Shown in pieces: positions 26,048 through 34,664 of a DNA stretch of 60,697 nucleotides. The stretch is from [Phormidium] sp. LEGE 05292. Lineage in GTDB: Bacteria; Cyanobacteriota; Cyanobacteriia; Cyanobacteriales; Aerosakkonemataceae. The notes below the pieces were generated by a model. The model searched no databases. It was not told where the DNA came from and saw only the letters and a list, made by a program, of their open reading frames with translations. Both the position numbers and the translations under genes were made by a program. The stretch covers positions 1 to 60,697 of the forward strand of contig NZ_JADEWG010000026.1 of the NCBI RefSeq assembly GCF_015207735.1. Direction: 5' to 3'. Numbering within the stretch: the stretch's first letter is position 1; every line of letters begins with the position of its first letter.

Positions 26048-26806
26048 TTAATGAGGTGTTAGAGAACGAGAAGTAGAAAATCTCCGAGGTGGATGGTAAA
26101 TTAAATCTGGTCTTGTTCGCCAAATAAAACTTACTGCTGCTAATGTGATTAAGGCTTCTCCTATACCAATCAAAATGTGCCAAGAAGCCATCGCAGTTAA
26201 AGCAATTCCAAGTGGTACAGTACCAGATAATGCTAATTGAAATGCGGTGAAAATTGCGGCGACAAACACGCTTAACCAACTAGCAATTACCACACCAAAA
26301 GCTACTCCTTTCCAAGTATCTCGACCTATGGCATAACGTATAGTGCGATACACATAATAACCGCCAAAAGTGCCAATTAACCCCATATTAGTAATGTTAG
26401 CTCCTAATACTGTTAATCCTCCATCATGAAAGATTGTTGCTTGCACAATGAACACTACTACCATGACTAAAGAACCTGCCCAAGGGCCTAATAAAACACC
26501 TGCAAGTGTGCCTCCTAACAAGTGTCCAGAAGTCCCTCCTGGAATGGGAAAATTAATCATTTGAGCGGCAAAGATGAAGGCGGCGCAAACTCCCATTAAT
26601 GGGACTGCTTTTTCTTGATATTGTGCTTGGACTCTATTTAAGCACAAGGTAATTAGAGCGATCGCCAATATCCAACAAACTAGGCTAACAGGTAAACTTA
26701 AAAACCCATCTGGGATATGTAAGGCTAGCTGGGGTTGGATTACCCAATGTAACCAATTGGAAAATGAAAGATCAAATGACACGAATGAACCCTTATTCAG
26801 TAACAA
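26048..26806 (-). CDS. cbiM: CbiM-type nickel/cobalt uptake substrate-binding subunit
   Basis: 252-residue membrane protein. It contains LHIPDGFLSLPVSL (residues 29-42), a conserved FPIPGGTSGHLLGGTLAGVL with the metal-site His, and several hydrophobic helices. CbiM/NikM usually start with Met-His at residues 1-2, where the N-terminus itself binds metal. Here about 28 residues precede the His and end in QPQLA, which looks like a leader peptide that could be cleaved to expose Leu-His. Metal choice (Ni or Co) is not decided by the sequence; the PDGLE partner gives no clear bias. The cobD gene in the same window hints at a need for cobalt. Confidence 0.93.
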   Translation of the reverse strand: MLLNKGSFVSFDLSFSNWLHWVIQPQLALHIPDGFLSLPVSLVCWILAIALITLCLNRVQAQYQEKAVPLMGVCAAFIFAAQMINFPIPGGTSGHLLGGTLAGVLLGPWAGSLVMVVVFIVQATIFHDGGLTVLGANITNMGLIGTFGGYYVYRTIRYAIGRDTWKGVAFGVVIASWLSVFVAAIFTAFQLALSGTVPLGIALTAMASWHILIGIGEALITLAAVSFIWRTRPDLIYHPPRRFSTSRSLTPH

Positions 26807-27236
26807 ATTTTGTCACCCTGATTTTAAGATGTAACTTTATTTATAGAAGCTTTTTTTCACAAAAAATTCAATCCTACTGGGGGGTATATTAAGCAAATGT
26901 ATGCTTAATTAATCATAAAATTTGCAGTAAATCTTCCTAGAGAGAGATGATAAATATATTTAAAAATACACTTGTATATTTTAGTGAAAATCGACTAATT
27001 CTTAAGAAAATATTAACTCAAAGCCTGTAAATAACTCAACTTGCTAGTTACTTGCTATTGGTCTTGGGTAGTGGGTCATGGATAATCGCAGAGGTATGAA
27101 TAGTTGCTAAAAAAGCACGTCGCGTTTTTATTGGTAATGGCGATCGCGCTTTTAGTTATCTATCCGATAGGGCTATAACTTACACTGGTAGTTTCTTGCT
27201 AGCTTCAACACTTAGTTATCTGGTAACAAAATTCAC
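26807..27236. other. Intergenic region upstream of cbiM
   Basis: 430 bases with no gene. It holds an AT-rich palindrome at 26889-26908. I do not see the conserved GC-rich box of a cobalamin riboswitch. Confidence 0.5.
26889..26908. promoter_or_regulatory. Inverted repeat upstream of cbiM
   Basis: TTAAGCA-AATGTA-TGCTTAA, 7-bp arms, about 85 bp before the cbiM start. It is a candidate operator for a metal-dependent repressor; it does not match the known E. coli NikR site (GTATGA-N16-TCATAC). Confidence 0.35.
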
Positions 27237-27398
27237 CTATTTTGTTTTGGCAATAATCCAAATTGCATGAACTAACCCAGGAACATATCCGAGTAATGTC
27301 AATAGGATATTTAGCCAAAACTGTCCCCCAAAACCAACTTGCAAGAACACTCCTAACGGCGGTAAAAAGATAGCGATGATGATCCGAATGATATCCAT
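27237..27398 (-). CDS. YqaE/Pmp3 family small membrane protein
   Basis: 53 residues: MDIIRIIIAIFLPPLGVF then LQVGFGGQFWLNILLTLLG and YVPGLVHAIWIIAKTK. This is the standard UPF0057 (YqaE/Pmp3) pattern, two hydrophobic helices with IFLPPLGVFL and GYVPGxxHAxW. Such proteins influence membrane potential and are stress-linked in plants and yeast. AAAGGAA lies upstream of the ATG. Confidence 0.93.
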   Translation of the reverse strand: MDIIRIIIAIFLPPLGVFLQVGFGGQFWLNILLTLLGYVPGLVHAIWIIAKTK

Positions 27399-27548
27399 AA
27401 GCAATTCCTTTGGTTTCTTTCTAAATTGCTATCTCGATCATAGCGATACTCTTCCTTTTCTAACTTTTTTTCCGTTATTTTCTGCAAAGCAAAGGCGGAA
27501 TCTGTAAAATTTTCGGGTTGATCTATCGATAGTTAGATATTTTTGTCC

Positions 27549-27770
27549 TCAAAGTCTAGATGTTGGCTTTAAAAATAGCCAACTGACAAAAAAGAAGGAA
27601 GCTGTAAATAATTGAACAATGTCGATCGCCGACAAATATCCATCTGCTAGGGAAGCTATGGTGCGATCGCAAATTCCAAACAGCCAAGAAGAAATCCCAA
27701 TAAACCAAATTCCGTTCTTCAGGCCACCTAAAAACCGCGCCATCTCCGATTTCTGCTCTTTACTCATCAT
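27549..27770 (-). CDS. Small membrane protein of unknown function
   Basis: 73 residues (or 72 from the second ATG) with two hydrophobic segments (about 20-38 and 48-67) and the charged N-terminus MMSKEQKSEMARFLGGLKNG. An AAAGGGC sequence precedes the ATG. I do not recognise the family. Plausible as a real gene because of the hydrophobic pattern and ribosome site. Confidence 0.5.
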   Translation of the reverse strand: MMSKEQKSEMARFLGGLKNGIWFIGISSWLFGICDRTIASLADGYLSAIDIVQLFTASFFFVSWLFLKPTSRL

Positions 27771-27878
27771 TTTTCGCCCTTTTTTGCAAATCTCTCCTGC
27801 TGGGACAGGAATGCTTACTTTTTCTCAGACCGATGCCTATCCCTGAAACACTTCAATATTAAGAAGTATTTTAATTAC

Positions 27879-27906
27879 TTGACATAATTACAAAGATGTA
27901 TATAAA
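27879..27906 (+). promoter_or_regulatory. Near-consensus promoter facing the PIN gene
   Basis: TTGACA (27879-27884), 16-bp spacer, TATAAA (27901-27906). No open reading frame of note follows on the plus strand before the 3' end of the PIN gene at 28027, so its transcript would run into that gene in antisense. Confidence 0.55.
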
Positions 27907-28026
27907 AGATTGTAACGAAAATAACGTTTACTGTCCACAGACAAATAATCTATCTTTGGACATAGTTTGTTGATACTCAGAAAATTAGCCTTTAGACAGA
28001 AAAGGGTTAGCTTTTAGCAAGTCATT

Positions 28027-28566
28027 TTATTTTGTGTAAAATCCCAGCATTCTTTCCTGTTCTGCTGCTGCGCCACTTTCTAACCAAGAAATTGCTTGTT
28101 CTTCTGATTTAGCAGGATTAACCCAGACAATATTTCGGAGTTCTTCCACTTGTTCAGCTGCTTGATGAAAAAGTTTTCTTACTACTTCATCAAGAGAAAC
28201 TATAATTTTATCTGTCACCAGTGCTGCTTCAATCAAAAGTAAATCTTTAACCATTGCTTTGCGCTGATTGTCGAAATCGGTAAAATCTTCAACTCCTTTC
28301 CATAGTTCATCATTTATTAAAATATCGCTCCGATATTCCAACTTCTTTTTTGCTATCATTGTGCGAAGCCATGTGCGAGAAAAATTTGATTGATGTTTAT
28401 CCCATTCTTTTCGGATATCTTGTGTCATCACAACTCGATGAGAAATATCTAAAACAGCAAGCAGAAAATCACGGCAGTATTTTGATTTACTGATCGCACT
28501 CTCTCCACCAGCAGCACGCGCAACAGAAGCATCAATTACCAGCAGCTTAGAAACTTTTTCTATCAT
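28027..28566 (-). CDS. PIN-like domain protein
   Basis: 179 residues with a PIN-domain pattern: Asp12 in LVIDASVARAAG, Glu54 in DIRKEW, Asp108 in VKDLLLIEAAL, Asp119 in VTDKIIVSLD and Asp126. These could form the acidic metal site of a ribonuclease. The length is at the upper end for PIN toxins. It starts one base after the stop of the AAA ATPase gene, so the two are translated together. A probable effector (RNase) of an ATPase-guided system is inference. Confidence 0.72.
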   Translation of the reverse strand: MIEKVSKLLVIDASVARAAGGESAISKSKYCRDFLLAVLDISHRVVMTQDIRKEWDKHQSNFSRTWLRTMIAKKKLEYRSDILINDELWKGVEDFTDFDNQRKAMVKDLLLIEAALVTDKIIVSLDEVVRKLFHQAAEQVEELRNIVWVNPAKSEEQAISWLESGAAAEQERMLGFYTK

Positions 28567-28567
28567 C

Positions 28568-29884
28568 TTAATTATTTATCAGTCGAGCCTCTGCCGCATC
28601 CAAATAACGACTTTCTAATTTCAAAGAAACATCGCTAAAATCTTCGGGCCAATCTCCAAAAGCTCCCGCTGCATCTAAATTAGTACTGCTAACTTCAGTA
28701 ACACCATCTTCTCGTCTTTTGAACCAATGAAGTTTTACCAACTCTGGCGATAATTTACCTTCTGCAACTAAAGATTGAACTGCTAATAAAAGCAATTCGC
28801 TGTGAGTTTCTAAAACTACTCTTACACCACGATTCGCTGCATCACTTAATATCTCCGCTAACGCAACTTGAGCGCGAGGATGCAAGTGAATTTCTGGTTG
28901 TTCTAGGTAAACTAATTGTCCCGGTTCTGCTACCAGTAAAGCAACTAAAACAGGCAAAGTTTGTGAGACACCTAAACCAACATCAGCAATACTAACCATA
29001 TCGCTTGCTTCACTAGTGCGCGGCAAACGACCTACACGCAATTCAATCTGTACATCGTTCAGCTGTTTAGCATCAACTTTCCAAGTTAATCCTAGTTTTT
29101 CCAAATCTGCTTCTAATTCTATAAATCGATTGTCTTCTGTATTTTGCCAATGACTGATTACGCTGGCAACGTAATTCTCAAAAGTACCAGGAAACTCCTG
29201 ACCAACAGATGTGGTATTGTAAGTCCGTTCGGGATTTCCTCTCAATCCAGGAACGTGGATTAAGTGGCGAATTTGTTTTTGAAAAAACCCAGAAAGTTCA
29301 GAATAAACAAGTAAATTTTTTCCCAGTTTAAAGTCGAGAAAACTTCTTACCTTAGTTACGTTCCAATGTTCATCTGTAATATCGTTCAGATAATCTTCAT
29401 AAATACTATTCAGCCCTTCAGGAAGTATTTTAACTAACTCATCATGATCCATATCTGGAGAGATAGTAATTTCTTTATCAGCTAAGTAATAAGTTGATTG
29501 CACAACTTGAATTCCTTGCTTTTTTTCCTTGGTAAATTTGCTAATTAAGAAATTATTATTGATGACAATTTTGATAGTAAAACTGTCAGTGTAATCTTTT
29601 TCAGAAAAGTGAGACAAAAGTTGGTCTGCTGAAGTAAATTTAACATTAGGGCCATTGAGTAGTAAAGCACCAGGATCATAACTAGCTTCCAGAGTTTGCT
29701 TTAGTAGCAGTAATGGCTGCATAATACTGGACTTACCGGAACTGTTAGCACCAGCAAGAATCGTTAGGGGACACACTTCAATGCTGCACTCTTCGTAAAG
29801 TGACTTATAGCCACGTACTGAAATGCCATCAATTCCCCGTCCAGAAACTATAAAACCATTTTTTGAGGAATTTGATTCGCTCAT
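28568..29884 (-). CDS. AAA ATPase with DUF3696-like C-terminus (partner of PIN protein)
   Basis: 438 residues, ABC/SMC-type AAA ATPase of the AAA_21/DUF3696 kind. Walker A is GANSSGKSS (45-53) after ISVRGYKSLY. A signature-like ADVGLGVSQTLPV spans 301-313. Walker B is LVYLEQPEIHLHP (324-336) and the H-loop is LETHSELLLLAV (358-369). The C-terminus has GAFGDWPEDFSD (407-418), as in DUF3696 proteins. Such ATPases are frequent sensors in phage-defence pairs, with a nuclease partner. Here the partner is the downstream PIN gene, one base away. Confidence 0.85.
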   Translation of the reverse strand: MSESNSSKNGFIVSGRGIDGISVRGYKSLYEECSIEVCPLTILAGANSSGKSSIMQPLLLLKQTLEASYDPGALLLNGPNVKFTSADQLLSHFSEKDYTDSFTIKIVINNNFLISKFTKEKKQGIQVVQSTYYLADKEITISPDMDHDELVKILPEGLNSIYEDYLNDITDEHWNVTKVRSFLDFKLGKNLLVYSELSGFFQKQIRHLIHVPGLRGNPERTYNTTSVGQEFPGTFENYVASVISHWQNTEDNRFIELEADLEKLGLTWKVDAKQLNDVQIELRVGRLPRTSEASDMVSIADVGLGVSQTLPVLVALLVAEPGQLVYLEQPEIHLHPRAQVALAEILSDAANRGVRVVLETHSELLLLAVQSLVAEGKLSPELVKLHWFKRREDGVTEVSSTNLDAAGAFGDWPEDFSDVSLKLESRYLDAAEARLINN

Positions 29885-29957
29885 AATGTTGTGTTTGTGT
29901 TTGGGCTGCTAAATACCATAATATGATTTAAACCTAATTCATTGATTGAATAGCTGA

Positions 29958-31553
29958 ATGGCGATCGCAATTGATTTTGGTACTAGCAATACTGTAATTA
30001 CTCGCTGGAACCCAGTCACCCAGCAACCAGAAACCTTGAATTTACCGGGAATGTCTGTCACCTTGGCGCAAAATCCGCCCTTAATTCCCAGTTTGCTTTA
30101 TGTTGAAGATGCTTACGCTGGTAAAGTTGTAGTTGGACAAGCGGTACGCGATCGGGGTTTGGATATTAAAACCGACCCTCGCTTTTTCCGCAGTTTTAAA
30201 CGGGGAATAGGTGCAGATATTCAAGGTTTTCTCCCTGAATTAGATGGGCAAATTGTTACTTTTGAGAAAGTCGGACAATGGTTTCTCACTAATATTATTG
30301 AAAAGTTACAAGAAACTTTGCCCGATGTCGGTCAATCTTTAATATTAACTGTTCCTGTTGATAGCTTTGAAGCTTATCGGAATTGGTTAGGTGAAGTATG
30401 TAAAACTTTGCCAGTAGAACAAGTGCGAATTCTGGATGAACCAACCGCAGCCGCTTTAGGCTATGGAATGAAAGACCAGCAAATTATTTTAGTTGTTGAT
30501 TTTGGTGGCGGAACGCTGGATCTTTCTTTGGTACGTTTGGATAGTACCGCAGCTAAAAAACCCGTAGGTTTTATTTTGAAATGGGGGCAAAAATCCCTAG
30601 CCGAAAATTCTGGTCAAAAGGTAAAAACTGCCCGTGTTATTGCTAAAGCTGGGCAAAATTTAGGCGGTACAGATATTGATAATTGGTTGATTGATTACTT
30701 TCTTAAAACCCAGGGAATAGAAGCGACACCGTTAACAATTCGGTTAGCAGAAAAGTTGAAAATTCAGCTTTCTTTGCAAAGGCAGGCAAGTGAGGTTTAT
30801 TTTGATGATGAAACCTTTGAAAGTTACGAGTTGGAATTAGACCGCGATCGCTTTGAAACCATCCTCAAAGAACAGCAATTTTTTGCTAAATTAGACGATT
30901 CCATGACTCAAGTTTTGCAGCAAGCAAGGCGACAAGGCATCGAAGTTGCTGATATTGATGCTGTGTTGTTAGTGGGTGGAACTGTACAAATCCCCGCTGT
31001 ACAAACGTGGGTACAGCAATATTTTGATTTATCAAAGATTCGTTGTGAAAAACCCTTTGAAGCGATCGCCCAAGGTGCATTACAACTCACCCAAGGTATT
31101 GAATTAAAAGACTTTCTTTATCACAGTTACGGGATTCGTTATTGGGATCGCAAACTGAATCGCCATAATTGGCATTCTTTAATTAAAGAAGGGCAACCTT
31201 ATCCGATGAGCGAACCTGTAGAATTATTGTTGGGCGCTTCGGTGGAAAATCAACCCAGCATCGAATTAATTATTGGCGAATTAGGCACACAAACAGCTGC
31301 TACTGAAGTTTACTTTGATGGCGATCGCTTAGTCACTCGTAATCTCTCCAGTGGCGAAACCCAAGTCAAACCTTTAAACGATCGCGAAGGAGCCCGGACT
31401 ATCGCCCAACTAACGCCGCCTGGGTATCCGGGAAGCGATCGCATTAAACTACTTTTTCAAGTTGATGGCGATCGTTTTCTCAGAATTACCGTCGAAGATT
31501 TATTTACCAAACAAACCCTATTAGAAAATCAGCCAGTAGTTCAACTCAGTTAA
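29958..31553 (+). CDS. Hsp70 family protein (DnaK-like)
   Basis: 531 residues. The nucleotide-binding domain has AIDFGTSNTVITRW (phosphate 1), VDFGGGTLDLSLV (phosphate 2) and VLLVGGTVQIPAVQ (adenosine), plus ILDEPTAAALGYG. After the ATPase domain (about 1-380), the C-terminal part is short (about 150 residues) and only loosely like a substrate-binding domain, so it is not a standard DnaK. Function is unknown; it may be a co-chaperone-independent Hsp70 variant. It is divergent from the AAA ATPase gene across 73 bp. Confidence 0.88.
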   Translation: MAIAIDFGTSNTVITRWNPVTQQPETLNLPGMSVTLAQNPPLIPSLLYVEDAYAGKVVVGQAVRDRGLDIKTDPRFFRSFKRGIGADIQGFLPELDGQIVTFEKVGQWFLTNIIEKLQETLPDVGQSLILTVPVDSFEAYRNWLGEVCKTLPVEQVRILDEPTAAALGYGMKDQQIILVVDFGGGTLDLSLVRLDSTAAKKPVGFILKWGQKSLAENSGQKVKTARVIAKAGQNLGGTDIDNWLIDYFLKTQGIEATPLTIRLAEKLKIQLSLQRQASEVYFDDETFESYELELDRDRFETILKEQQFFAKLDDSMTQVLQQARRQGIEVADIDAVLLVGGTVQIPAVQTWVQQYFDLSKIRCEKPFEAIAQGALQLTQGIELKDFLYHSYGIRYWDRKLNRHNWHSLIKEGQPYPMSEPVELLLGASVENQPSIELIIGELGTQTAATEVYFDGDRLVTRNLSSGETQVKPLNDREGARTIAQLTPPGYPGSDRIKLLFQVDGDRFLRITVEDLFTKQTLLENQPVVQLS

Positions 31554-31560
31554 TCTCAAT

Positions 31561-31589
31561 TGTAGAGACGTTTCATGAAACGTCTCTAC
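31561..31589. repeat. Palindromic element TGTAGAGACGTTTC
   Basis: TGTAGAGACGTTTC-AT-GAAACGTCTCTAC, same family as at 12976. It lies between the convergent Hsp70-like and L,D-transpeptidase genes and may terminate both. Confidence 0.85.
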
Positions 31590-31630
31590 GCGAATTTTAA
31601 AGCGATCGCAAATCTAAAATTCTCAACCTC

Positions 31631-32116
31631 CTAACGTCGAATTACCACTCTTGTTCCTGGCCCCGCCCAACTATATAATTGACGGGCTTTACCAACTGGT
31701 AAATTAACGCACCCATGAGTAATTGGAGTACCAAAGCGATTATGCCAATAAGCCCCGTGAATCGCATAACCTCCAGAATAGAACATAGTATAGGGAACAT
31801 TAGGAGCAACGTATCCCCGCCCCCGCATTGTTTTATACAGATACTTTCTTTGAATTGCAAAAGTACCGAGACGAGTAGGAGTAGAACGCTTACCACTAGA
31901 AATGCGGGATGAATAAATCCGTCTTCCATTTTGCCAAGCATATAAACGTTGGCTAGATAGGTCAACTTCAATCCAACGACCCGATCCACCCCTACTTGAC
32001 CTTGAAGCAGCCGAAGTAGGTACAGTCCAAGCAAATAAAGTAGCGATCGCTAACGCTAGACTTACCCAAAAAACACTTGAACGACGTAACCAAGTTGAGC
32101 GAATGATTGTTTCCAT
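31631..32116 (-). CDS. L,D-transpeptidase (YkuD), copy 1
   Basis: 161 residues with an N-terminal signal or anchor (VSLALAIATLFAWTVPTSA) and a YkuD domain. The catalytic segment is [20 protein letters not shown] with the SHGCxN-type Cys. It cross-links peptidoglycan through meso-diaminopimelate in the periplasm. It is the shortest of three tandem paralogs. The start ATG has GAGG in the upstream CCTCC complement. Confidence 0.93.
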   Translation of the reverse strand: METIIRSTWLRRSSVFWVSLALAIATLFAWTVPTSAASRSSRGGSGRWIEVDLSSQRLYAWQNGRRIYSSRISSGKRSTPTRLGTFAIQRKYLYKTMRGRGYVAPNVPYTMFYSGGYAIHGAYWHNRFGTPITHGCVNLPVGKARQLYSWAGPGTRVVIRR

Positions 32117-32202
32117 AAATTCACTTCCTCCTTGGCATCTAGATTACTGCATAAAGTTAGAAAAGAAAATTAAACATTATGAAATGAAAAATTAACTAAT
32201 TG

Positions 32203-32243
32203 CAAAGCCAAAGGAGTACTTTGTGCAATTTCCTTTGGCTTTG
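32203..32243 (-). terminator. 13-bp stem between transpeptidase genes 1 and 2
   Basis: CAAAGCCAAAGGA / TCCTTTGGCTTTG with a 15-base loop. Read on the minus strand it follows copy 2 and is trailed by a T-rich stretch (CAATTAGTTAATTTTTC). Confidence 0.65.
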
Positions 32244-32323
32244 TTAGTGTTAAGTATGTCAAAATTTTTGATCGAAATTTAAAAGTTAATTACAAAATTA
32301 AAACCAACCTTCCTAAATTTTTC

Positions 32324-32842
32324 CTAACGATGTACAATCACTGGCGTTCCCACAGAAGCCCATCGGAAAACTTTCTCTGCTTCTGAAACTCGCAAATTCA
32401 CGCAACCATGACTAACGGGCGTACCAAAACGGTTATGCCAATAAGCTCCATGAATTGCATAGCCACCTGAAAAATACATAATATAAGGAACATAAGGAAC
32501 GTTGTAATCTGGCCCTCGCATTCTACCAGATACGTGCTTTGATTGGACTGTAAAAGTACCCGTAATCGTCGGAGTTGCAGACTTACCAGTAGAAACATTT
32601 AAACGATAAACTTTCTTCGATCCTTCCCAAGCAATTAGTTTTTGTTGAGAAAGATCCACTTCAATCCAGCGTTCTTCAGACTGTTGCAGCGTGGCAATTC
32701 TTTCTGCAATAATGTTTCCTTGGCTTCTGATTCCTTGGGCTAGTGTCGGTGGTACTGACCAAGAAAATAACGCTGCAAAACTCAATGCTGTACCTACCCA
32801 AAAGCCGCTGCAACGACTTAGGGTACTCACTTTGCTGTTCAT
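32324..32842 (-). CDS. L,D-transpeptidase (YkuD), copy 2
   Basis: 172 residues with an N-terminal signal (about 10-35) and a YkuD domain. The catalytic region is [20 protein letters not shown]. Between signal and domain lies a Gln/Glu-rich stretch ([18 protein letters not shown]). It is a tandem paralog of its two neighbours and is nearest to copy 3 in the linker. Confidence 0.93.
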   Translation of the reverse strand: MNSKVSTLSRCSGFWVGTALSFAALFSWSVPPTLAQGIRSQGNIIAERIATLQQSEERWIEVDLSQQKLIAWEGSKKVYRLNVSTGKSATPTITGTFTVQSKHVSGRMRGPDYNVPYVPYIMYFSGGYAIHGAYWHNRFGTPVSHGCVNLRVSEAEKVFRWASVGTPVIVHR

Positions 32843-32958
32843 GATTTGCTACCTCTTTTTAAATGAAGAAACCTCTAGATTTAGGTTTCTCAGTTCTGAG
32901 GTATAACTACATTTTTGGTAAGTAAATTTCTGCAAAGATCAGGGTTTTGGGGGCTGGG

Positions 32959-33082
32959 GAAAGGCAGAAGGCAGAAGGCAGAAGGCAGAAGGGAAGAAAG
33001 GCAAAAGGCAGAAGGCAGAAGGCAGAAGGGAAGAAAGGCAAAAGGCAGAAGGCAGAAGGCAGAAGGAAAGAAAGGCAGAAAG
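32959..33082. repeat. Heptamer tandem array (CAGAAGG), long copy
   Basis: The longest array in the window: runs of GGCAGAA broken by GGGAAGAAAGGCAAAAGG spacers, repeated three times as a higher-order pattern. It is followed by TTGTCCCCTTGTCCCC. Confidence 0.9.
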
Positions 33083-33140
33083 TAAAAATTTCTCTTGTCC
33101 CCTTGTCCCCTTGTCCCCATCTCCCCAGTCCCCAATCATC

Positions 33141-33656
33141 CTATTCATGCACAACCACTGGCGTTCCTACACTCGCCCAATTAAATAACCATGCGGCGTG
33201 ATTTGGTGCTACGTTAACGCAACCGTGACTGACTGGGGTGCCGAAACGGTTATGCCAGTAGGCACCGTGAATGGCGTAACCTCCATGAAAGTACATGGTA
33301 TAAGGTACATTGGGGACATCGTAATCTGGCCCAGTCATTCTGGCGAGGCGGTGTTTGGTTTGAATGGCGAAGGTTCCTAAAATGGTGGGTGTAGCTGTTT
33401 TTCCGGTGGAAATAACTACCGCGTAAACTGGTTTTGTTCCTTCCCAGGCGATTAATCTTTGGTTGGAAAGGTCGATTTGAATCCAACGTTGTTCTGTTTC
33501 TTGCAATTCCAATATTTTATTAGCAATTCGATCGGCTTGTGCAGTTCTCGCCTCTGAGGTGTTTGACCATGCGGGTAGTACATTGAAACTAATTACTGCA
33601 CTTACTAATAATGCTCCAAAATATTGTAATGAAAGGGAAGAAAGCGTTTTATTCAT
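33141..33656 (-). CDS. L,D-transpeptidase (YkuD), copy 3
   Basis: 171 residues with a signal sequence and YkuD domain. The catalytic region is [20 protein letters not shown]. Ends in VGTPVVVHE. The 3' end lies next to a heptamer array. The catalytic motif is kept in full, as in the two neighbouring copies. Confidence 0.93.
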   Translation of the reverse strand: MNKTLSSLSLQYFGALLVSAVISFNVLPAWSNTSEARTAQADRIANKILELQETEQRWIQIDLSNQRLIAWEGTKPVYAVVISTGKTATPTILGTFAIQTKHRLARMTGPDYDVPNVPYTMYFHGGYAIHGAYWHNRFGTPVSHGCVNVAPNHAAWLFNWASVGTPVVVHE

Positions 33657-33714
33657 TATTTTTACCTCTCAGGCTCAAGGTTTTATTTCATGTTAATTAA
33701 ACTAATTAATTGGG

Positions 33715-34356
33715 TCAATGATTTATTTGTTGCATTAAGTTTTTCGCATTTATGCTAATTGCTTGCCAATTTGCTTTGTTAATTAAATCTTGAGGAAATA
33801 AATCGCCTGCAAGTCCGACCGCGATCGCTCCTGCTTGCAAAAATTCTTTGGCATTATTTAAGGTCACACCACCAGTAGGAATTAAGGGAATATTTCCTAA
33901 TGGCCCTTGTAAACTGCGAATATAGCTTGCTCCTCCTACGGCTTGAATGGGAAATACTTTTACACAACTAGCGCCTGCTTGCCAAGCAGTAACAATTTCG
34001 GTTGGCGAAAGTGCGCCTGGGATGATGGGAATATTGGCTTTAATTGCGGTTTTAATTAAGGTTAAATCAACGTGGGGAGTAAAGAGAAATTCTGCGCCAG
34101 AAGCGATCGCCATTTCCAGTTGTTCTAAATTTAACAAAGTGCCACTACCTATTTGACAATCTGGTAATTCTTGGCGCAAATAACTAATAGTTTTTTCTGG
34201 TCGATCGCTATTCCAAGTAATCTCAATTAGTTTCATGCCTCCCGCTGCTACAGCTTTCGCCATTTGACAACCCTCCTGCCAATTTTGGGCGCGAATTACT
34301 GCGATCGCTCGTTCCTTCTGTAACACTTTTAACCACGATTGACTAGACATTTCCAT
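33715..34356 (-). CDS. eda: KDPG/4-hydroxy-2-oxoglutarate aldolase
   Basis: 213-residue class I aldolase of the Entner-Doudoroff pathway, cleaving 2-keto-3-deoxy-6-phosphogluconate to pyruvate and glyceraldehyde 3-phosphate. Schiff-base Lys is in SCVKVFPIQAVGG; other landmarks are the Glu in KLIEITWNS, the GSGTLLN region and IPTGGVTLNN. A Met at residue 3 is an equally possible start. The Entner-Doudoroff route is used by several cyanobacteria. Confidence 0.93.
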   Translation of the reverse strand: MEMSSQSWLKVLQKERAIAVIRAQNWQEGCQMAKAVAAGGMKLIEITWNSDRPEKTISYLRQELPDCQIGSGTLLNLEQLEMAIASGAEFLFTPHVDLTLIKTAIKANIPIIPGALSPTEIVTAWQAGASCVKVFPIQAVGGASYIRSLQGPLGNIPLIPTGGVTLNNAKEFLQAGAIAVGLAGDLFPQDLINKANWQAISINAKNLMQQINH

Positions 34357-34664
34357 TCATTTACTTTCGGAAAGATTTTTGTATGCTATTATTTGCTGAT
34401 AGTTTTCCTAAATTCAACGCTTTTCCGTCAGTATTTATTCAAGAAATTTAATTGCTCAAATTCTTAATTATTAACCTAAATTCTTTATAATAACATTTCT
34501 TTATAGTAAATAAAATAAAGTTTTATTTACTGTGTAAGTTCATTACAAGTAACTGTTTCTCTCCGATGACAGACTTGCAAACAAAAGGAATAATTCTCTG
34601 GAAGGAGGTATCCGAAGAATTAATTTACTAACATTATTCTATAGACAAGTCGAGGAAGCAAGTT
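34357..34664. other. Intergenic region upstream of the first DUF2382 gene
   Basis: 308 bases, AT-rich. A strong ribosome-site-like GAAGGAGGTAT stands at 34601-34611 but no start codon follows at the right distance. The actual start at 34665 uses GAGGAA 9 bases before it. Confidence 0.5.

Noticed and set aside
26807-27236. Cobalamin riboswitch upstream of cbiM
   Set aside because: No GC-rich B12-box-like sequence was seen; only an AT-rich palindrome.
32890-33201. Overlapping open frames rich in Leu/Pro/Phe or Arg/Lys/Gly repeats
   Set aside because: They are translations of the CAGAAGG array on both strands and have no start context.
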